Positions 25,774 to 34,685 of a DNA stretch of 64,000 nucleotides are shown one piece after another. The notes under the pieces were generated by a model. That model was not told the DNA's origin and did not search any database. It worked only from the letters and a program-made list of their open reading frames with translations. This DNA is from Nitratireductor soli. Lineage in GTDB: Bacteria; Pseudomonadota; Alphaproteobacteria; Rhizobiales; Rhizobiaceae. The stretch is from contig NZ_LFVY01000003.1 in assembly GCF_001050155.1 (NCBI RefSeq), positions 267,483 to 331,482 of the forward strand, given 5' to 3'. Each line of letters starts with the position of its first letter. Positions within the stretch are counted from its first letter, which is position 1. The position numbers were made by a program, and so were the translations under genes.

Positions 25774-26460
25774 GTGCCGCTTGACTTCAAAGCCCTCGAC
25801 AATGCTCTCATCGTGTCCTGCCAGCCCGTGAAGGGTGGCGCCATGGACACGGCCGAGATGGTCGTGGGCTTCGCGCTGGCAGCCATCGATGGCGGTGCCG
25901 CCGCCCTGCGTATCGAATCTGCCGAGTACGTTGCCGCCGTCCGCGCCGCCACCAACAGGCCGATCATCGGCCTGATCAAGCGCGACCTCGATGACACATC
26001 CATCCGCATCACGCCGTGGCTGGAGGATGTCGATGCGCTCGCCGAGGCCGGCGCCGACATTATCGCCTACGATGCCACCCAGCGTGTCCGCCCGGTTGCG
26101 ACCCGCATACTCATCGAACGCATCCATTCCCATGGCCGCGCCGCCATGGCCGACTGCTCCATCATCTTCGACGCCGAGCAGGCACTGGCCGAGGGTGCCG
26201 ATGTCGTTGGCTCCACGCTCGCCGGTTACATCGGAACGGTCGAGCCCACCGAGCCCGACTTCGCCCTGATGACGGCGATGCGCAAGCTCACGCCCTATGT
26301 GGTTGCCGAGGGAAATGTGCGAACCCCTGCCCAGGCGCAGCGGGCGCTGGCGTCGGGCGCCTCCATGGTCGTCGTCGGCTCGGCCATCACCCGCCCTGAG
26401 TATGTGACCTCCTGGTTCCGCTCGGCGCTCGACGCAACCATCGCCAAGGCTGGAGCCTGA
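25774..26460 (+). CDS. nanE: N-acetylmannosamine-6-phosphate 2-epimerase (NanE)
   Basis: A 228-residue TIM-barrel enzyme that converts ManNAc-6-phosphate to GlcNAc-6-phosphate. Family markers include IVSCQPVKGGAMD near the N-terminus, GLIKRDL, IAYDATQRVRP and AEGNVRTPAQ in the phosphate-binding region, and VVVGSAITRP at the end. The start is GTG at 25774 with AGGAG eight bases upstream; the nearby ATG is out of frame. NanK follows five bases after its stop. Confidence 0.92.
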   Translation: MPLDFKALDNALIVSCQPVKGGAMDTAEMVVGFALAAIDGGAAALRIESAEYVAAVRAATNRPIIGLIKRDLDDTSIRITPWLEDVDALAEAGADIIAYDATQRVRPVATRILIERIHSHGRAAMADCSIIFDAEQALAEGADVVGSTLAGYIGTVEPTEPDFALMTAMRKLTPYVVAEGNVRTPAQAQRALASGASMVVVGSAITRPEYVTSWFRSALDATIAKAGA

Positions 26461-26465
26461 TTGCC

Positions 26466-27338
26466 ATGGCCGACACCGTTCTCGCCCTCGACATCGGCGG
26501 CACCAAGATGCTCGCGGCGCTGGTGCGCGGGAACAAGGTGGTCGAGACACACAAGATGCCAACACCATGCGGCAGCGATCCCGAACAGTGGATGACCGCG
26601 CTGTTCGACGCGATTTCAGGCTGGAAAGGCCGCTACGACACCGCCGGCATCGCCGTTTCCGGCATCATCGACGACGGGTGCTGGTCGCCGCTCAACCGCA
26701 AGACCCTCGACATTCCCGACCGCTTCCCGCTGGTTGCCACCGTCAAGAGGCTTGCCGACACCGAAGCGGTGCTCGCGGCCAACGATGCACAGGCCGCGGC
26801 CTGGGGCGAGTTCTCCTGCGGTGCCGGTCAGCGCGAGGACCTCGTCTTCCTCACCATCTCCACGGGCATCGGCGGCGGCATCGTCGTCAACGGCCGCCTG
26901 CTCGGCGGTCTCGCCGGTCATTTCGGCCTGCTGTGCAGCCTCGATGAGAATGCGGGCGTTCTCGAGGACCATGTCTCCGGCAATTGGATCGCTGCACAGG
27001 CCGTGCCGCACCAGGCCGGCGCCACCGCACGCGAGGTCTTCGAGGCAGCCGCCGCGGACCACGCCTGGGCGCTGGACATCATCAAAGCCTCGGTGAGCCA
27101 GACCGCCCTTCTGTGCCGCAACATTCAGCTCATGCTCGACCCTGCCCGCATCGTCATCGGCGGTGGCATCGGCCTTGCACCTGGTTATCTCGAATCCGTT
27201 CGACAGGCGCTGGGAAGCCTGCCGCCACGGCTCACCCCGCAGCTTCACGCAGCAGCACTCGGCGAGAACGCCGGCGTCGTGGGCATCGCGGATCTAGCAA
27301 AAACGTCAGAACTGACCTGGAGGGAGAACACCACATGA
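26466..27338 (+). CDS. nanK: ROK-family N-acetylmannosamine kinase (NanK-like)
   Basis: A 290-residue ROK sugar kinase with the phosphate-binding DIGGTKM at residues 9-15 and the nucleotide-binding STGIGGGIVVNG near 137. The usual ROK zinc cluster (CxCGxxGC) is absent: the corresponding GHFGLLCSLDE has one Cys. This occurs in some rhizobial members. Together with NanE it should channel ManNAc into GlcNAc-6-phosphate. The stop overlaps the next gene (ATGA). Confidence 0.88.
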   Translation: MADTVLALDIGGTKMLAALVRGNKVVETHKMPTPCGSDPEQWMTALFDAISGWKGRYDTAGIAVSGIIDDGCWSPLNRKTLDIPDRFPLVATVKRLADTEAVLAANDAQAAAWGEFSCGAGQREDLVFLTISTGIGGGIVVNGRLLGGLAGHFGLLCSLDENAGVLEDHVSGNWIAAQAVPHQAGATAREVFEAAAADHAWALDIIKASVSQTALLCRNIQLMLDPARIVIGGGIGLAPGYLESVRQALGSLPPRLTPQLHAAALGENAGVVGIADLAKTSELTWRENTT

Positions 27339-28663
27339 CATTTTCGACGCTCAGAAGGGGCGGCCTGATCGCGACGGCGATCGCCAGCCTGATGGCGAGC
27401 CCTGCCTTCGCAAAGGTGACCGTGCTCGGCTGGCCGGGCGGCCCCGAGGAAACAGCGCTGCGCGCAGCAGCCGATGCCTACAACGCCAAGCCGGACGTGA
27501 CCGATGCCAACAAGGTCGAGTTGCTGTTCTTCAACAGGGACGGTTTCTGGGACAAGCTGCAGGCCGACCTCGCCGCAGGTTCGAAGGCTTTCGACGCCAA
27601 CCTGCTCGCCACCTACTCCATCGGACGCTACGCGCCGTTCATGGAACCGGTCGAGCTGTCGGACGAGGCCAAGGCCGTCTACGGCGATTCAGTGCTGACC
27701 ACCATGCAGTATGAAGGCAAGCAGTTCGGCGTGCCGACCGACCTGTCGCTGCACTTCATGTACTACCGCAACGACCTGATCGAAGCGCTGCTCAAGGACG
27801 ACGCGGCCAAGGCAAAATTCGCCGAAATCTCCGAGAAGCACCTCGGCAGGAAGCTCGAGCCCAAAAACCCGGACGAATGGACCTGGGATGATTATGCGGC
27901 AACCGCCCTCTACTTCACCCAGGCGGTCAACCCTGACAGCCCGACCCGCTACGGCACCGTTCTGCAGCTCAAGAACCTGCTCTTCAACATGATGGTGTTC
28001 CAGTCGCTGCCGCGTTCCTATGGTGGCAACTGGATGGACGAGAGCGGCAAGGTCACAGTCAACTCCGACGCCTTCCGCAAGGGCCTCGAGATCTACAAGC
28101 TGCTCTATGACGCTGGTGCCACCCCACGCGATTCGCTGTCGTACGAGTTCGCCGAGGCCAACGCGGCCTACGCCTCAGGCCAGGTTGCCGCGATGATGCA
28201 GTGGAACGCCGCTGCCTCCGACCTGACTTCGAAGGAGAAGTCGCCTGCGGTTGCCGAGGTCACCGAGACCATCGCCCCGCCGGCTGGTCCCGAGGGTCGC
28301 TTCACCCACATCCACGGCCTCGGCTTCGGCCTGAACAAGAACGCCGAGAACAAGGATGGCGCCAGGGCCTTCATCAAGTGGCTGTCGTCGAAGGACGCCG
28401 CACTCATCTACGCCAGGAACAACGGTGCACCGGCGCTCACACCTGACGTCGTCAAGGAAGTGGCGGCCGATCGTCCCGATCTGGTCAAGCTCGGCGCGTT
28501 CGCCAGCAAGTACGGCTATGTCATGAACGGCGGCACCTCGGCCAAAGCGTTGTCGGTCTACGAACTACAGGCCAAGGAGTTTACCGGCTACTGGTCGGGC
28601 CAGCAGTCGCTCGATGATGCGCTCGGCAAGACCGAAAAGGGCATGACCGACCTGCTCAAGTAA
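27335..28663 (+). CDS. Sugar ABC transporter substrate-binding protein (CUT1 family)
   Basis: A 442-residue extracellular solute-binding protein, family 1. The ATG at 27335 follows GGAGGGAG and gives a Sec signal (GGLIATAIASLMASPAFA). Aromatic-rich stretches such as DEWTWDDYAATALYF are typical of sugar binders. Encoded directly after nanE and nanK, it most likely binds an amino sugar such as ManNAc. An intercistronic hairpin follows it. Confidence 0.9.
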   Translation: MTFSTLRRGGLIATAIASLMASPAFAKVTVLGWPGGPEETALRAAADAYNAKPDVTDANKVELLFFNRDGFWDKLQADLAAGSKAFDANLLATYSIGRYAPFMEPVELSDEAKAVYGDSVLTTMQYEGKQFGVPTDLSLHFMYYRNDLIEALLKDDAAKAKFAEISEKHLGRKLEPKNPDEWTWDDYAATALYFTQAVNPDSPTRYGTVLQLKNLLFNMMVFQSLPRSYGGNWMDESGKVTVNSDAFRKGLEIYKLLYDAGATPRDSLSYEFAEANAAYASGQVAAMMQWNAAASDLTSKEKSPAVAEVTETIAPPAGPEGRFTHIHGLGFGLNKNAENKDGARAFIKWLSSKDAALIYARNNGAPALTPDVVKEVAADRPDLVKLGAFASKYGYVMNGGTSAKALSVYELQAKEFTGYWSGQQSLDDALGKTEKGMTDLLK

Positions 28664-28717
28664 GCGGTTGGCCGGTGGCAGCACTTCCGTCGCCATCGGC
28701 CGCTCCCACAGGTTCTG

Positions 28718-28807
28718 GATTCGGCATCCCCCACGATTCCATGCCCTGAGCATAGCAGGGCGATCCTGGCACCCTTCCCGCCCCATGTGGGTCCGAGTGC
28801 CGAATCC
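28718..28807 (+). repeat. Intercistronic stem-loop after the binding-protein gene
   Basis: GGATTCGGCA (28718-28727) and TGCCGAATCC (28798-28807) are perfect 10-base inverted repeats. Between them GCCCTG/CAGGGC (28743-28761) form a second small hairpin. Such structures often protect the binding-protein part of a transporter mRNA and lower expression of the permease genes. Confidence 0.5.
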
Positions 28808-28905
28808 TGAGCCTGTCCAGGTGAATGCCTTCATGACGACCACGGTTTGCGGGGTCGGCCAGCAACCATTGCTTCCACTGGAACGCCAGCCTTAGATCGA
28901 TTTTG

Positions 28906-29790
28906 ATGACAACGCCTTCGCAACGCGCCCCCTCGTCCGAATTCCGACTGCTGGCAGTCCCGCTGGTGCTGTTCCTGCTCGTTTTCCTCGGCTTTCCGGC
29001 GCTCGTCAACCTCGTCTACTCGGTCTCCGAGGTCAGCTTCGAGACTCTGCGCAGCCCCGAGATCACGGGCTTCGCCAATTTCACTGCCGTCTGGACCGAC
29101 AGCTCCTTCTGGCAAGCGAGCTGGTTCTCCTTCCGCTTCGGCCTGCTCACCGCCCTGCTCGAATGCGCGCTCGGCCTGTTCCTCGCCATCTTTCTTTCGC
29201 CCCTCATCGAGAAGCGCAGCTGGCTGATGGCGATCCTGATGCTGCCGCTGATGGTGGCGCCGGCGCTCATCGGCCTGATGTACCGCTTCGTGCTGCACGA
29301 GTTCGTCGGTCCCGTGCCCTATTATCTCTGGACGTGGTTCGGCGCGAGCTTCTCGTTCCTCGGGCCGGCTTCGGCCTTCTGGACGCTGGTCGTGGTCGAG
29401 ACACTGCAGTGGACGCCCTTTGCCTTCCTGCTGTTCCATATGGCCTACCAGGCCATCCCCAAGGAGATCATCGAAGCCTCCGCCATGGACGGCGCGCACT
29501 ACCGCCACAGGCTCTGGTACGTCGAGCTGCCGCTGATGGCACCGACAATCGTGGTTGCCCTGCTTATCCGCTTCATCGACGGCTTCCGCGTCTTCGACAA
29601 TGTCTATGTGTTGACCGGCAGCGGCGCCGGCGGCTCGACCGCCTCGCTGTCGATCTACATCTATGAAGCCTTCTTCAAGCAGGGCGCCATCGGCAAGGCT
29701 GTCGCGGCCTCCGTCATCCTGTTTGCCGTGTCGTTCGCCGTGCTCTACGGCCTCAACGCGCTTGCCGCCCGTCGCAAGGGAGCCCGCTGA
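28906..29790 (+). CDS. Sugar ABC transporter permease 1 (MalF/UgpA-like)
   Basis: A 294-residue inner-membrane protein with about six hydrophobic helices and the EAA loop EIIEASAMDGAHYRHRLWY near residue 188. The ATG at 28906 was preferred to TTG one codon earlier. Its stop overlaps the start of permease 2 (TGATG). Confidence 0.92.
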   Translation: MTTPSQRAPSSEFRLLAVPLVLFLLVFLGFPALVNLVYSVSEVSFETLRSPEITGFANFTAVWTDSSFWQASWFSFRFGLLTALLECALGLFLAIFLSPLIEKRSWLMAILMLPLMVAPALIGLMYRFVLHEFVGPVPYYLWTWFGASFSFLGPASAFWTLVVVETLQWTPFAFLLFHMAYQAIPKEIIEASAMDGAHYRHRLWYVELPLMAPTIVVALLIRFIDGFRVFDNVYVLTGSGAGGSTASLSIYIYEAFFKQGAIGKAVAASVILFAVSFAVLYGLNALAARRKGAR

Positions 29791-30611
29791 TGATCAACGC
29801 TCTCCGCTGGATCGTCTTTGCTATCGCCGCCCTTGCGATGAATTTCCCGATCCTCGTCACGCTCTCGACCTCGTTCAAGAGCGCGCGCGAGCTGTCGACC
29901 AATCCCGGCCTCTGGGTTTACGCACCGACGCTCGAAAACTACGCCACCGTCTTCACCGTGTCTGATCGGCTCAACATCTTCCTCTATCTCGCCAACAGCA
30001 TCGCGGTCGCCACACTCGGCACCCTGCTGGCAGTCGCCCTCGCCCTGCCCGCGGCCTACGCGATCGCCCGCGGCAAGCTCGGCGAACGCACGCTCCTGCC
30101 CTTCATCGTCAATTTGCGTGCCGTGCCGCTGATCATCTTCGCCATTCCGCTCTACATGATGTTCCAGTGGCTTGCGCTTCTCGACACACGTCTAGGCCTC
30201 GGCCTGATTCTCACCATCGTCAACCTGCCGCTGGCGCTCGTCATTCTGGTCAACGCTATCCGCGACCTGCCGGGTGAGTTGGATGAAGCGGCCCTGATGG
30301 ATGGTGCCACGCGCTTCCAGATCCTGGCAAAAATCATCGCCCCGCTCTGCCGCCCAGCCATCGTCACCAGCCTGATATTCGGTTTCATCACCGCCTGGAA
30401 CGAGTTCCTGTTCGGCCTGATGCTGACCACGTCCAACGCGGTCCCCATCACCGTCGGCGCTTCGTTCTTCTTCGCTGCCAGCGGCGGCGGTGTGCAGTGG
30501 GGCGTGGCTTCGGCCGTCATGATCGTAGGTGCGCTGCCGCCAATGTTGCTCGGCCTTATCATGTATCGCCAAATCTGCGGCTCAATGACAGCAGGCGCGG
30601 TCAAGGGCTGA
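29790..30611 (+). CDS. Sugar ABC transporter permease 2 (MalG/UgpE-like)
   Basis: A 273-residue permease. The EAA loop is ELDEAALMDGATRFQIL near residue 165, followed by FITAWNEFLFGLML, a standard MalG-type stretch. It pairs with permease 1 to form the channel. Confidence 0.92.
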   Translation: MINALRWIVFAIAALAMNFPILVTLSTSFKSARELSTNPGLWVYAPTLENYATVFTVSDRLNIFLYLANSIAVATLGTLLAVALALPAAYAIARGKLGERTLLPFIVNLRAVPLIIFAIPLYMMFQWLALLDTRLGLGLILTIVNLPLALVILVNAIRDLPGELDEAALMDGATRFQILAKIIAPLCRPAIVTSLIFGFITAWNEFLFGLMLTTSNAVPITVGASFFFAASGGGVQWGVASAVMIVGALPPMLLGLIMYRQICGSMTAGAVKG

Positions 30612-30634
30612 CATGGTTTCCCCCAGGAGGTTCT

Positions 30635-31696
30635 ATGGGTACGATTTCACTGGAAAAGGCCGGCAAGCGTTATGGCGGCACCGAGATCATCAGGGATCTC
30701 GACCTCGATATTTCAGACGGCGAGTTCGTGGTCATCGTCGGCCCGTCCGGCTGCGGCAAGTCCACGCTTCTGCGCATGATCGCCGGTCTTGAGGAAATCA
30801 CCTCCGGCAGCCTGCTGATCGATGCCCGGGACGTCACCAAGGCGCCGCCGGTCGAGCGCCAGCTCGCCATGGTGTTCCAGTCCTACGCGCTCTATCCACA
30901 CATGACCGTGCGCCAGAACATGGGGTTTGGGCTCAAGCTCGCGCAGTTCTCGTCAGATGTGATCAAGGTCAAGATCGACCAGGTTGCCGACACGCTGAAG
31001 CTCACCCACCTGCTCGACCGCTACCCGCGCCAGCTGTCGGGCGGCCAGCGCCAACGTGTTGCCATCGGCCGCGCCATCGTACGCCAGCCCGTCGCCTTCC
31101 TGTTCGACGAGCCGCTGTCCAATCTGGACGCAGCACTTCGCGTCGACATGCGGCTCGAGATAGCCAAGCTGCACCGCACACTCGGCGCGACAATGATCTA
31201 TGTCACCCACGACCAGGTCGAGGCGATGACGCTGGCCGACCGCATCGTCGTGCTCAAGGAAGGCCGTGTCATGCAGCACGGCAGCCCGCACGAACTCTAC
31301 GAGAGTCCCGCCAATCTGTTCGTCGCTCAGTTCATCGGCAGCCCGAAGATGAACGTGCTTGCCTGCGCACCATCAGGCGACGGCAAGCTTGACCTGTCCG
31401 GACAAGGGGCGCTTTCCCTCACCTTCTCCGGCGTACCCACCCAGCTCGGCGCCCGCCCCGAACATCTGACGCTGGTCACACCTGACAACGGCAACTGCCG
31501 CGGCACGGTCGAGGCCGCTGAATATCTCGGCGGCAGCACCAGCGTCTTCGTCCGCAACGACGCGCTTGGCCTGATCAATGTCAGCGCACCAGCCGACAGC
31601 GCTATCCGCATCGGCGAGACGGTCGGCATCGCCATTAACAGTGCGCGCGTATCGCTGTTCGACGCCCAGGGCGCTGCCATCGCCCGCTTTGCTTGA
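30635..31696 (+). CDS. Sugar ABC transporter ATP-binding protein (MalK/UgpC-like)
   Basis: A 353-residue ATPase starting at MGTISLEKAGKRYGG; AGGAGG lies five bases before the ATG at 30635. Walker A GPSGCGKST is near residue 37, signature LSGGQRQR near 134, and Walker B FLFDEPLSNLD. The C-terminal third is the MalK-type regulatory domain. It completes the amino-sugar importer. Confidence 0.92.
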   Translation: MGTISLEKAGKRYGGTEIIRDLDLDISDGEFVVIVGPSGCGKSTLLRMIAGLEEITSGSLLIDARDVTKAPPVERQLAMVFQSYALYPHMTVRQNMGFGLKLAQFSSDVIKVKIDQVADTLKLTHLLDRYPRQLSGGQRQRVAIGRAIVRQPVAFLFDEPLSNLDAALRVDMRLEIAKLHRTLGATMIYVTHDQVEAMTLADRIVVLKEGRVMQHGSPHELYESPANLFVAQFIGSPKMNVLACAPSGDGKLDLSGQGALSLTFSGVPTQLGARPEHLTLVTPDNGNCRGTVEAAEYLGGSTSVFVRNDALGLINVSAPADSAIRIGETVGIAINSARVSLFDAQGAAIARFA

Positions 31697-31727
31697 GCGC
31701 GGAATCGCAACGCCACATGGGCGATGA

Positions 31728-31979
31728 TTGTCGAGCATAAAAGCAGAGCAGGAGGCGTTCAAACGGGCCGAGGCTCTTCTGGGGGCTATGGCGACAACAC
31801 AGGCAGCCTCGTTTGCCGGTGTGGCCAGCAAGCTCGATTCGGTCGTCCGCTGGGGGGAAGCATGGGCAGAACACCCCTCGGCGTCTCCCTGGCCTCAAAT
31901 CCGCTCGGCACATGGCGAACTGGCAGCACTCGGGCGACAGACGACGCCGAGCCTGTTCTTTCCGGGAGACGCGCGGTGA
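31728..31979 (+). CDS. Short open frame of unknown function, possibly a gene remnant
   Basis: An 83-residue frame beginning at TTG, helical in its first half (IKAEQEAFKRAEALLGAMA). Codon usage looks like coding DNA, but there is no clear ribosome site and no family that I recognise. It lies between the transporter operon and an IS, so it may be the tail of a lost gene. The following 31980-32254 holds nothing I recognise. Confidence 0.3.
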   Translation: MSSIKAEQEAFKRAEALLGAMATTQAASFAGVASKLDSVVRWGEAWAEHPSASPWPQIRSAHGELAALGRQTTPSLFFPGDAR

Positions 31980-32254
31980 ACGCGTCAGCCGGAGCCGGTG
32001 TGTAGATTTTCCGGGGCGTCGTTCTTCTACATGTGCGTGGTTGCGCGAGGCAGCAAGCCGGCGGCGGCAGCGGTTTGATCTCGTGCGTTAAAGGGCTCGG
32101 CTCCTGCCGGCGCCTCCATCTCATTCGCTCCCTGCCCTGCATCAGCGGACAGATCATCAAGTCAGTCAGGGTTGGCCCCACGCTTCTCGGCAAGGAAGCA
32201 AAGGCCAAGGCAAAGTTGGGTTGGCAGCAACCCTGGCCGGCTTTCAGGGGACGG

Positions 32255-33089
32255 CTAGGCTCAGGACCTGTTAATTCCGATTGAGTTGTGATTCACGGTT
32301 TCCGAAAGAGGCCGTGATGGGTGATCTGTTTCTGCTGAGCGAGCGCCAGATGGCGCGGATATCGCCGTTCTTCCCGCTGTCGCACGGCGTTCCCCGGGTC
32401 GATGACCGGCGGGTGGTGAGCGGCATCATTTACGTGATCCGCAACGGGCTGCAGTGGAAGGATGCGCCGGCCGGCTACGGCCCGCACAAGACGCTTTACA
32501 ATCGCTTCATCCGCTGGAGCCTGATGGGGGTGTTCGACCGGATCTTCGCCGGCCTTGCCGGGAAGGACCGAAACCCGAGCGCATCATGATCGATGCGACG
32601 CATCTGAAGGCTCATCGCACGGCGGCGAGCCTGCTTAAAAAGGGGATGCTCCCCGTCGTATCGGGCGAACCAAGGGCGGGCTGAACTCCAAGCTGCACAC
32701 CGTCTGCGACGGTGACGGCCGGCCGATCATCCTGCTCCTGTCGGAAGGCCAGATGAGCGATCACAAGGGCGCCCGTCTCGTGCTCGGCGCCTTGCCGCAA
32801 GCCTCCCATCTGATCGCCGATCGCGGTTACGACAGCGTCTGGTTCCGCGAGGAACTCGAAGCCAGGGCATCGAGCCGTGCATCCCGTCGAGCCGAAAACG
32901 CAAGACGCCCTTCGACTACGACAAGGCCCTCTATCGCCAGCGCCACAAGGTCGAAAACCTGTTCGCCAAGCTGAAGGACTGGCGGCGCATCGCCACCCGC
33001 TACGACCGATGCGCACACACCTTCTTCTCGGCAATCTGCATCGCAGCCACAGTCATCTTCTGGCTCTGATCAATGAGTCCTGAGCCTAG
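32255..33089 (+). mobile_element. IS5-family insertion sequence, degenerate
   Basis: Perfect 13-base inverted ends, CTAGGCTCAGGAC (32255-32267) and GTCCTGAGCCTAG (33077-33089), enclose the element. The outer CTAG on each side is the usual IS5-type target duplication, so the element proper is about 32259-33085. The transposase inside is broken. Confidence 0.85.
32317..33069 (+). pseudogene. IS5-family transposase, frameshifted
   Basis: The reading moves through three frames: MGDLFLLSERQMARISPFF onward to about 32560, then MIDATHLKAHRTAASLLKKG to about 32642, then IGRTKGGLNSKLH to about 32866, then KVENLFAKLKDWRRIATRY to the end at 33069. Each shift corresponds to one missing G in a G-run. The middle one follows AAAAAG and could be a programmed -1 shift; the other two are probably damage. 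Catalytic segments MIDATH, IADRGYD and the final K-x-E-N are all present. Confidence 0.85.
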
Positions 33090-33109
33090 GCAACGATACT
33101 GTGCGGCTT

Positions 33110-33648
33110 GCGACGGAGCCTTATGAGTTCAAGACCCCCATCCACTACGGTGAGGTGGCCGGCGCTAATGTCGAGGACTGGGCCGGTCAGCCTTGAGGAG
33201 ATGTCCCCCTGGTACGAGAAGGCCGAACTCAAGATGGGTGTGACCGACAAGACCACCGGCATGCCGCACCTGCCGTGGAACAATGGGTTTCGGGTTCTGC
33301 AAGCAGCGCTGTGCGATCGGCGCAAAAATGGTCGACCATGTACACAGAACTGCCGCGAGCCGACGAGACCTGCAATTGCGAGGTCCGCACCGAGTCTATG
33401 GCGGTGAAAATCGAGCATGACGAGAGCGGCAAGGTAACGGGCGTGGTCAATGCAGATGCCAAGGGCGATCAGCACCTGTAAAAGGCACGCGTCGTTTGTG
33501 TGGCTGGCAACACGATCGAAAGCCCTGCCTGCTGCTCAACTCCAAGTCCAACATGTTCCCAGACGGCTTGGCCAACTCCTCAGGACGGGTGGGGCGCAAC
33601 TACCTGACCCACACCGCGACCGGCTGCTACGCAGTGATGAGATCGACC
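33110..33648 (+). pseudogene. GMC-family oxidoreductase remnant
   Basis: Several frames give pieces of an FAD-dependent GMC oxidoreductase: LEEMSPWYEKAELKMGV (about 33190-33240), MPHLPWNNGFRVL, and near the end RLLLNSKS-type sequence with LANSSGRVGRNYLTHTATG (33550-33635). Stops and frameshifts separate them, and both the N-terminal FAD motif and the C-terminus are missing. The IS5 element lies upstream and an IS110 fragment is joined directly downstream. Confidence 0.7.
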
Positions 33649-34320
33649 ATGCGGTTCGTGCCGATCAAATCGCCCGGAGAGCAGGCTGCCAGGATGGTCC
33701 TGAAGACCCGCAAGTTATTCATCCGCCAACGAAGCCAGACAGCCAACGCCATGCGCGCCCATTTGGCCGAGCTCGGCATCGTCGCCGCAACCGGCATGAC
33801 CAACATCGCCAAACTCATTGCTGTTCTGCGCGACGGGAATGATGCCTGCCTTCCATCCGCGGCTCGGATGGCGCTTCTGGAGATGGCCGAACAGATCGAG
33901 ATGCTGACAGCACGCATTGAGACGCTCGACAGAAAGATCGTCGCAGCGGTGAAGGCCGACGAGACGGCTCGTCGATTGACGAGCATTCCTGGCGTCGGCC
34001 CCATCATCGCCGCGACGGCCCGGGCAGTGATCCAGGATCCTGCCGCCTTCCGATCGGGACGCGATCTTGCCGCCTGGATCGGGAGGATATCGAAACGCGG
34101 CAACAAGCAGTTGCGAACGCTGCTGATCGTTGGCGCGACCTCCATACTGAAGCAGGTGCGGCGCGCCGCGCGCCTGCCTTCGTGGATCATCTCACTGATG
34201 AGACGTCGGCCCTACACGGTCGTCGCCGTCGCGCTGGCCACCAAGATGGCTCGGACGATCTGAGCGCTTCTTGTCAAAGGCGGCACCTACCAAGCGCCGG
34301 CGATCATGGGGAGGGTGTAG
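33649..34320 (+). pseudogene. IS110-family transposase, C-terminal fragment
   Basis: From MRFVPIKSPGEQ onward the frame matches the C-terminal half of IS110/IS116/IS902 transposases, including SIPGVGPIIAATARA. The expected segment around the SSGGK motif between WIG and RISKRGNKQLR is missing (about 14 codons), and this segment carries the catalytic serine. A stop at 34261 interrupts ARTI-(W)-ALLVKGG, which otherwise continues to 34320. The N-terminal RuvC-like domain is absent. The fragment reads in frame with the upstream GMC remnant, giving a chimeric open frame from 33496. Confidence 0.8.
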
Positions 34321-34685
34321 AAACACAAGGAATTCCGGCGCCTCGGTTCCGGATGAAGTGGCAAGGTGCAAAAGCGTGATGACCCTGAGGGACGATAGCA
34401 TCGATTCCGGCCAGACCGGCTTCCTCAATGCGCCGTCGAGTGCGTCGAAGTGATCAGGCGATCGGGATCGCGGAATTCATCGTGGCCAGCGATCAAATGA
34501 TCGCGCCAACAGGCCGGGCATATGACTGCACCGTCCGACGGGGATTCGCGCAAAGAATATCTTGCCAACCGGGCCGTTCCACATATGAGGAAGACCCCAA
34601 TTAAGTGCCAAGCGACACATCCATTCAATCCCCCAAAGTGCTCGGCAGCGGCACGGACGAAAAAGTCAAGCCCACGCGGGGCAGC
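34321..34685. other. Noncoding region, probable IS110 tail
   Basis: About 365 bases between the IS110 fragment and the convergent LysR gene. The first 120 bases look like the noncoding end of the IS. I see no gene, tRNA or clear terminator in the rest. Confidence 0.45.
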
